Positions 58,801-64,000 of a stretch of DNA of 64,000 nt are shown in pieces (within the stretch, counting starts at the first letter, position 1; the number at the start of each line of letters is the position of its first letter). The translations under genes were made by a program, and so were the position numbers. This DNA is from Pseudomonas anguilliseptica (GTDB lineage Bacteria; Pseudomonadota; Gammaproteobacteria; Pseudomonadales; Pseudomonadaceae). The DNA is taken from NCBI RefSeq assembly GCF_900105355.1, contig NZ_FNSC01000001.1, positions 2,356,001 to 2,420,000 on the forward strand, in the 5' to 3' direction. The notes under the pieces were generated by a model. It was not told the DNA's origin and ran no database searches. It worked only from the letters and a program-made list of their open reading frames with translations.

Positions 58801-59257
58801 CGCGTTCCGGGCGAGTCTGCGCGGTGATTACCAGGCTGTTGGCCTCGATGATCTGTTTCTGCCACTCGCTGAGTTGTGCGTTGCGATCGGCGAGTAGTTG
58901 TTCAAGCTGCGGCAGTGTGCTTTTGCCGTAGCGCAGATTGACCTGGGTGGGCGTGCTGTTTTTCAGTCGCTGGTAATCGCGCTGCGCCTCACCAATCAGG
59001 CGTGGGGCTTGCTGCAGCTGCTTCTCAAGGTCGACACGGCGCTGCTCGCTGTCGGCTTTTTCATTCAGCAGCGCCAGGGTTTTCTCCAGGGTCTGCTTTA
59101 TGGCCAGCTGCTCGGCTTCCGGCAGCTTGCGGTCGGCCAGGTTGTCCAGGCTGCTTTGTACGTCAGCCCGGCTCGGTGGCTCGGCGGCCTGTAGCAGCGG
59201 GGCGCTCAGGCACAGCCCGAGCAGTGCGACGGCAAGATAAGTGCGAAGAGAGGGCAT
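55898..59257 (-). CDS. mscK: Large-conductance mechanosensitive channel MscK (KefA type)
   Basis: The 1119-residue product has a signal peptide ([15 protein letters not shown]), a long periplasmic coiled-coil domain (about residues 25-470, rich in Gln/Glu/Leu), some eleven membrane helices, and the MscS core at the C-terminus with [30 protein letters not shown] (pore helix) and [13 protein letters not shown]. Length and the N-terminal domain distinguish MscK from small MscS; the family is gated by tension and influenced by external potassium. Next to nhaP2, another potassium-linked gene. Confidence 0.93.
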   Translation of the reverse strand: [1119 protein letters not shown]

Positions 59258-59293
59258 AGTGACGATCGTTGGCTCGAAAAGAGGCTGAGTTTA

Positions 59294-59317
59294 ACAGGCG
59301 CCTGGCTAAGCGCCTGT
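59294..59317 (-). terminator. Inverted repeat between mscK and nhaP2, possible weak terminator
   Basis: ACAGGCGC, an 8-base loop, GCGCCTGT, about 80 bases after the nhaP2 stop. On the minus strand it is followed by TTAAAC rather than a T run, so termination would be weak or rho-assisted. It could equally belong to the mscK upstream region. Confidence 0.35.
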
Positions 59318-59399
59318 GCCGCATATAACGGCTCTTGGGCGGTAGATTACGCTCTTGTGCTGCGCTTTTACGCAACAGCGCTGGCGCGTAACCCTGCGC

Positions 59400-61145
59400 T
59401 TAAAGGAAGAGTCCGGGGCCTGGGCGACTGCCTTCGGGGAATCTGACGCCGACCTTGCGAATCTTGTTCCCTTCCATGGCTGCCACGGTCCAGGTCAGGC
59501 CTTGCCATTCCACCTGGTCGCCGATGACCGGCGAGCCGCCAATCTTGTGGGCGATAAAGCGGCCCAGATGCAGCTGACCTTCGGCGCCTTCCAGTTGCAG
59601 GCCGTAGAGTGCGGCGATGGCGGCCAGCTCGGCATCGCCTTCGAGTACGAAGTCACCGAAGAAACGCAGGTCCTGGCCGCGGGTGGGCGCCTGGCTGAAC
59701 AGTTTACCGAGGGCGGGCAGGTCGTGTTCATGGCCAACCACGCAGAGCAGGTCGCCGGCATCCAGAGTCGTGCTGCCGGAGGGATGCAGCAGCTCCTTGC
59801 CTCGAAACAGCGCGGCAATGCGCGTGCCTTCGGGCATCTTCAGCTCGCGCAAAGGCGCGCCGATGCACCATTTTTCCGCACCGAGGCGGTAGATAAACAG
59901 CTCCCACTGGCTGGTCGGATGCACGTCCAGCCCGGCACGTGACACCGGCGCCGGCTCCGGCGGTACGGTGACGCGCAGCAACTTGGCGGCAAACGGCAGG
60001 CTGGTGCCCTGCAGCAACAGTGAAACCAGCACGATAAAGAACGCTACGTTGAAGAACAGCTGGGCATTCGGCAGGCCGGCCATCAGCGGGAACACCGCCA
60101 GAATGATCGGCACCGCGCCACGCAGTCCCACCCAGGCGATAAAGGCGCGCTCGCGGTCATGGAAGGCACGGAATGGCAACAGACCGAGGAAAATCGACAG
60201 CGGCCGGGCGAACAGGATCATCCACAGCGCCAGGCCCAGGGCTGGCAAGGCAATCGGCAGCAGCTCGTGCGGGGTGACCAGCAGACCGAGGACCAGGAAC
60301 ATGCCGATCTGCGCCAGCCAGGTCAGACCGTCGAGCATGTGCAGGATGCCGTGGCGCGAGCGAATCGGCCGGTTACCCAGCAGCAGGCCGCATAGGTAGA
60401 TCGACAGAATGCCGCTGCCGCCGACGGCCGTGGTGATGGCGAAGATGATCAGGCCGCCGCTGACCACCAGCAGCGGATACAGGCCGTTGGCCAGTTCCAT
60501 GCGGTTGATCAGGTTGAGCAGCAGCCAGCCGCCACCGAGGCCGAACAGCGCACCGATGCCGAACTGTTGCAGCAGCTGCACCAGCAGGCTCCAACTCATG
60601 CCGTCCTGGCCGCTGGCAAGCATGGCAATCAGGGTGACGGTGAGAAACACCGCCATCGGGTCGTTGCTGCCGGACTCGATTTCCAGGGTGGCGCTGACCC
60701 GCTCGTTCAGGCCGCGCCCGCCGAGCAGGCTGAATACCGCGGCAGCATCGGTGGAGCCGACGATCGCGCCGATCAGCAGGCCTTCCATCCAGCTCAGGTC
60801 GAACAGCCAGGCTGCTGCCACGCCGGTCAGGCCGGCAGTGATCAGGACGCCGACGGTGGCCAGTGAGAGTGATGGCCACAAGGCCACGCGAAAGCTGGAG
60901 ACCCGCGTACGCATGCCACCATCGAGCAGGATGATGGCCAACGCCAGGTTGCCGACCAGGTAGGCCAGCGGGTAGTTGTTGAAGACGATGCCACCAGGGC
61001 CATCGGTGCCGGCGAGCATGCCGACAGCAAGAAAGATCACCAGAATCGGGATGCCGAAGCGCGAGCCGAATGCACTGACCAGAATGCTCATTGCGACCAG
61101 AACGCCACCGATCAAAAACAGATTATTGATGGTGCTGGCATCCAA
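59400..61145 (-). CDS. nhaP2: K+/H+ antiporter NhaP2 (CvrA type)
   Basis: The 581-residue CPA1 antiporter has about 12 membrane helices with the Asp motif [55 protein letters not shown], then a cytoplasmic TrkA-C domain ([27 protein letters not shown]) and a CorC-like C-terminal part. Family members export potassium. I prefer TTG 61145 ([14 protein letters not shown]), because GGAG precedes it and homologues start there; ATG 61187 adds 14 unconserved residues. Confidence 0.92.
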   Translation of the reverse strand: MDASTINNLFLIGGVLVAMSILVSAFGSRFGIPILVIFLAVGMLAGTDGPGGIVFNNYPLAYLVGNLALAIILLDGGMRTRVSSFRVALWPSLSLATVGVLITAGLTGVAAAWLFDLSWMEGLLIGAIVGSTDAAAVFSLLGGRGLNERVSATLEIESGSNDPMAVFLTVTLIAMLASGQDGMSWSLLVQLLQQFGIGALFGLGGGWLLLNLINRMELANGLYPLLVVSGGLIIFAITTAVGGSGILSIYLCGLLLGNRPIRSRHGILHMLDGLTWLAQIGMFLVLGLLVTPHELLPIALPALGLALWMILFARPLSIFLGLLPFRAFHDRERAFIAWVGLRGAVPIILAVFPLMAGLPNAQLFFNVAFFIVLVSLLLQGTSLPFAAKLLRVTVPPEPAPVSRAGLDVHPTSQWELFIYRLGAEKWCIGAPLRELKMPEGTRIAALFRGKELLHPSGSTTLDAGDLLCVVGHEHDLPALGKLFSQAPTRGQDLRFFGDFVLEGDAELAAIAALYGLQLEGAEGQLHLGRFIAHKIGGSPVIGDQVEWQGLTWTVAAMEGNKIRKVGVRFPEGSRPGPGLFL

Positions 61146-61228
61146 GGCGCGTACTCCGTGCGGGTTGGTGAGCTTGCCACTATGCATGGCGCGTGCCAGA
61201 GATTCTAACCGCAGACCGGTTTTGCCGC

Positions 61229-61260
61229 TGAAAAAAACGCCCCGCGTTCAGCGGGGCGTC
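61229..61260 (-). terminator. Rho-independent terminator after the acyl-CoA dehydrogenase gene
   Basis: On the minus strand GACGCCCCGCT, GAA, CGCGGGGCGT, followed by TTTTTTT: a strong stem and T tail, 25 bases beyond the stop at 61285. Confidence 0.9.
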
Positions 61261-61284
61261 AGCTTCAACAGCGCTTCGCTTGGT

Positions 61285-63102
61285 TTAGAACCAGGCATCC
61301 TGCATGCTCAGGCAGGTGTCATCGCGCGCTTCGAGAATGGCCAAATCGTGGTGACAGCTCGGCACTTCCCAGGTCAGGAAGTAACGTGCGGCCTGCAGCT
61401 TGCCCTGGTAGAAGTCGGCATCGGCGGCGTTGCCCTCGCCGTTATTGAGTCGGGCCAGGCCTTTTTCGGCACGGATCGCCTGCTCCAGCCAGCGCCAGCC
61501 GATCACCGTGTGGCCGAATACCTTGAGGTACAGCGCCGAGTTGGCCAGGCCTTCATTGACCTTGCCGCTCATCAGGTCGCCCAGCAGGGCCAGGGTCACG
61601 GCTTGCAGGCCTGCCAGCAGTTGCTCCAGCGGCTGGCGCAGGGCGGTCAGCGAGGCGTGGGCTTCGGCGCGCTGGCAGGTGCCGTGGATCAGCTTGAGCA
61701 ACTGCTTGAGCGCCGCACCGCCGCTCATCGAGACCTTGCGCCCGAGCAGGTCAAGGGACTGGATGCCGTGGGTGCCTTCATGGATCGGGTTGAGGCGGTT
61801 GTCGCGGTAGTACTGCTCCACCGGGTAATCGCGGGTGTAGCCATGGCCGCCGAGAATCTGGATGGCCAGTTCGTTGGCCTTGAGGCAGAACTCCGACGGC
61901 CAGGATTTGACGATCGGGGTGAGCAGGTCGAGCAGCTCCAGAGCGCTGCGGCGCTCTTCTTCGGTCTCCAGGGTCAGGGTGTCGTCGAACAGCCGCGCGG
62001 CGTACAGACCGAGGTCGAAGGAGCCTTCCACGTAGGCTTTCTGGGTCAGCAGCATGCGCCGCACGTCGGCGTGCTCGATGATCGAAACTTGATTGGAGGT
62101 CGGGTCCTTGCCATCGGGAATGCGGCCTTGCGGGCGCTGGCGGGCGTAGTCCAGCGAGTACAGGTAGCCGGCGTAGCCGAGCATCACTGCGCCCATGCCG
62201 ACGCCAATGCGCGCCTCGTTCATCATCTGGAACATGTAGCTCAGGCCATGGTGCGGTTTGCCCACCAGGTAGCCGACGCAATCGCCGTTATCACCAAAGT
62301 TCAGCGCCGTGGAGGTGGTGCCGCGCCAGCCCATCTTGTGGAACAGCCCGGCCAGGACCATGTCGTTACGCTTGCCCAGGCTACCGTCAGCGTTGACCAG
62401 AAACTTCGGCACGATAAACAGGCTGATGCCTTTCACGCCCGGCGGCGCATCCGGCAGCTTGGCCAGCACCATGTGCACGATGTTTTCTGACAGCGGATGG
62501 TCGCCGCCGGAGATAAAGATCTTGTTGCCTTTGAGTCGGTACGTGCCGTCTTCGGCCGGCTCGGCGCGGGTGCGGATGTCCGACAGCGAGGAGCCGGCAT
62601 GCGGCTCGGTCAACGCCATGGTGCCGAAGAAGCGGCCATCGATCATCGGCTGCAGAAAGCGCTGCTTCTGCTCGGCGGTGCCGAAGTTCTCGATCAGGTT
62701 GGCCGCGCCCATGGTCAGGAACGGGTAGGAGGTGGTCGCCGCGTTGGCCGACTGGAAGTGCGCGAAGCAGGCCTGCGACAGCAGGTTGGGCAGCTGCATG
62801 CCGCCGACTTCGAATTCGCGGGTGGCGTTAAGGAAGCCGGCTTCGAGGAAGGCGTCCACCGCCGGTTTCACTTCGGGGATCAGCACCGCCGCGCCGTCGA
62901 CATACTCCGGCTCGTGTTCGTCATTCTTGCGGTTGTGCGGGGCAAACAGGTTTTCCGCGATGCTGCGGGCGGTGTCGATGGCGGCGTCAAAGGTTTCGCG
63001 GCTGTGTTCCGCGAAACGCTCGCGCTGGGTCAGGCCTTCGGCGTCCAGCACTTCGTACAGCTCGAAGGCCAGGTTGCGGGAACTGAGCAGGGACTCGGAC
63101 AT
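61285..63102 (-). CDS. Acyl-CoA dehydrogenase (long C-terminal form, FadE-like)
   Basis: The 605-residue flavoprotein has N-terminal alpha domain segments FGTMALTEPHAGSSLSDIRTRA and YRLKGNKIFISGGDH, the middle beta domain, and the C-terminal helical domain with ILGGHGYTRDYPVEQYYRDNRLNPIHEGTHGIQSLDLLGRK, including the catalytic Glu in HEGTHGI. The extra C-terminal ~130 residues match the DUF1974-like extended class. GGAGG precedes ATG 63102. An IS element begins 34 bp upstream, so the native promoter has probably been displaced. Confidence 0.94.
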   Translation of the reverse strand: MSESLLSSRNLAFELYEVLDAEGLTQRERFAEHSRETFDAAIDTARSIAENLFAPHNRKNDEHEPEYVDGAAVLIPEVKPAVDAFLEAGFLNATREFEVGGMQLPNLLSQACFAHFQSANAATTSYPFLTMGAANLIENFGTAEQKQRFLQPMIDGRFFGTMALTEPHAGSSLSDIRTRAEPAEDGTYRLKGNKIFISGGDHPLSENIVHMVLAKLPDAPPGVKGISLFIVPKFLVNADGSLGKRNDMVLAGLFHKMGWRGTTSTALNFGDNGDCVGYLVGKPHHGLSYMFQMMNEARIGVGMGAVMLGYAGYLYSLDYARQRPQGRIPDGKDPTSNQVSIIEHADVRRMLLTQKAYVEGSFDLGLYAARLFDDTLTLETEEERRSALELLDLLTPIVKSWPSEFCLKANELAIQILGGHGYTRDYPVEQYYRDNRLNPIHEGTHGIQSLDLLGRKVSMSGGAALKQLLKLIHGTCQRAEAHASLTALRQPLEQLLAGLQAVTLALLGDLMSGKVNEGLANSALYLKVFGHTVIGWRWLEQAIRAEKGLARLNNGEGNAADADFYQGKLQAARYFLTWEVPSCHHDLAILEARDDTCLSMQDAWF

Positions 63103-63136
63103 AGGTGTGCCTCCGGTTACGATGCCGCGAGTCTAG

Positions 63137-64000
63137 GGATGGTCTGAAGTAGCCCTGTATTTCCGGTCAACTTCAGCCTCCGCTGATTTTGAAAGCGGAA
63201 AACTGATCAAAAACGATCAAGTCATCCGCTCATTTCGGTGTTTCTGGCCGCCGCGAGCACCTCGCAGCGGTCATTTCCCACATTACAGGCGCACCTCTCC
63301 TGCATTCGTCAGCAAATGTCGACGGGCCATCCACAGGTTCGACAGGGCGAACAGCGTTACCAGTTGTGCGGTGTTTTTGGCCAGGCCACGGAAGCGCGTC
63401 TTCACATAACCGAACTGGCGCTTGATCACGCGAAACGGATGCTCGACCTTGGCGCGCACTTGGGCTTTGGCCTTCTCGATCTTGCGCTTGGCTTTGTATA
63501 ACCCGCTGCGCTTATCGAGCTTCCTGTAGGTGCTGCGGCGTGCCGCCACCTGCCAGATTACCTTCCGACCTTCATGCTCCGGACGCTTTTCGACACCGGT
63601 GTAACCTGCGTCAGTACACACCACGTTTTCGTCGCCGTGCAGCAGTTTGTCTACCTGGGTGACATCCGCCACGTTGGCTGCCGTGCCTACTACGCTGTGC
63701 ACCAGACCCGACTCGTCATCCACGCCGATGTGCGCCTTCATGCCGAAGTAGTACTGGTTGCCCTTCTTTGTTTGGTGCATTTCCGGATCGCGCTTACGGT
63801 CCTTGTTCTTGGTCGAACTCGGCGCATTGATCAACGTGGCATCGACGATGGTGCCCTGGCGCAGTGACAGACCACGGTCGCCCAGGTAGCCGTTAATCAC
63901 GGCCAAGATGCCTGCAGCCAGCTCGTGTTTCTCCAGCAAGCGACGGAAGTTGAGGATGGTGGTTTCATCGGGAATGCGCTCCAGGCTTAAGCCGGCGAAC
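63137..64000 (-). mobile_element. IS5-family insertion sequence, copy 2 (runs past window end)
   Basis: The left terminal repeat GGATGGTCTGAA is at 63137-63148, preceded by CTAG (63133-63136), a perfect YTAR target for the IS5 group. The subterminal sequence and transposase match copy 1 throughout but with scattered differences, so the two are related elements rather than a recent duplication. Same orientation as copy 1. The right end is outside the window. Confidence 0.88.
63283..64000 (-). CDS. IS5-family transposase, 5' end beyond window
   Basis: The visible C-terminal ~239 residues contain all three catalytic positions (IVDATLINA, CTDAGYTGV, KVEHPFRVIKRQFGY). Compared with copy 1, differences include KDRKRDPEMHQTKKG for KNGKRDPEMHSTKKG and VVCTDAGY for MVGADAGY. 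No frame break is seen. It reads toward the acyl-CoA dehydrogenase gene. Confidence 0.92.
   Translation of the reverse strand, partial: FAGLSLERIPDETTILNFRRLLEKHELAAGILAVINGYLGDRGLSLRQGTIVDATLINAPSSTKNKDRKRDPEMHQTKKGNQYYFGMKAHIGVDDESGLVHSVVGTAANVADVTQVDKLLHGDENVVCTDAGYTGVEKRPEHEGRKVIWQVAARRSTYRKLDKRSGLYKAKRKIEKAKAQVRAKVEHPFRVIKRQFGYVKTRFRGLAKNTAQLVTLFALSNLWMARRHLLTNAGEVRL

Overview
The window is chromosomal DNA from a high-GC gammaproteobacterium, almost certainly a Pseudomonas. The basis is the gene content and order dbpA-priA-rpmE-nuclease-maeB-ponA-pilMNOPQ-aroK-aroB-damX-like-gltB-gltD-hemE, followed further on by parA-like, uspA, metY, SLC13 permease, selO, mscK, nhaP2 and acyl-CoA dehydrogenase. 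From memory this is the order of the PA5020-PA5051 region of P. aeruginosa PAO1. A pigment locus makes it a different species.

Layout. 1-5958: DEAD-box helicase dbpA (cut by the window edge), an IS5-family element with a 4-bp target duplication, priA, rpmE and a secreted SNase-like nuclease whose signal-peptide codons overlap the rpmE terminator. 5955-11279: M48 lipoprotein protease, malic enzyme, and ponA facing away from the pil operon. 11462-19644: pilMNOPQ-aroK-aroB-damX-like, a tightly packed operon. Its pilN-pilQ part is strikingly AT-rich, and pilP carries an apparent 1-base frameshift in a G run. 19750-27160: gltBD with a good sigma70 promoter, a REP pair and hemE. 27215-28405: a small c-type cytochrome and two small exported proteins.

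28428-46844 is an 18-kb accessory locus on the minus strand: an aryl polyene (APE) type II polyketide cluster, largely collinear with the published apeC to apeR order. It has a KS/CLF pair plus a second KS, a ketoreductase, two dehydratase domains (one fused to the AMP-ligase), two ACPs, a thioesterase (frameshifted), acyltransferases, a glycosyltransferase, a LolA-like carrier, an MMPL exporter, a DUF3261 lipoprotein and a methyltransferase. Three further genes stand out: a MIO-type aromatic amino acid ammonia-lyase (aryl starter supply), a flavin-dependent halogenase-like enzyme with both family motifs, and a CPA2-type cation/proton antiporter. The expected product is an aryl polyene pigment in the outer membrane, possibly halogenated like the brominated xanthomonadins. 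That last step is a prediction.

47072-63102 returns to conserved core genes: orphan ParA, universal stress protein, hotdog thioesterase, trxC with a hairpin over its ribosome binding site, metY, SLC13/TrkA-C permease, Asp/Glu racemase, selO, mscK, nhaP2 and acyl-CoA dehydrogenase. A second, diverged copy of the IS5-family element begins 34 bp upstream of the dehydrogenase and runs off the right edge.

Dispersed repeats fill most of the larger gaps: a ~200-bp element (two copies plus one remnant), REP sequences and two kinds of long inverted repeat. I saw no tRNA, rRNA or CRISPR array.
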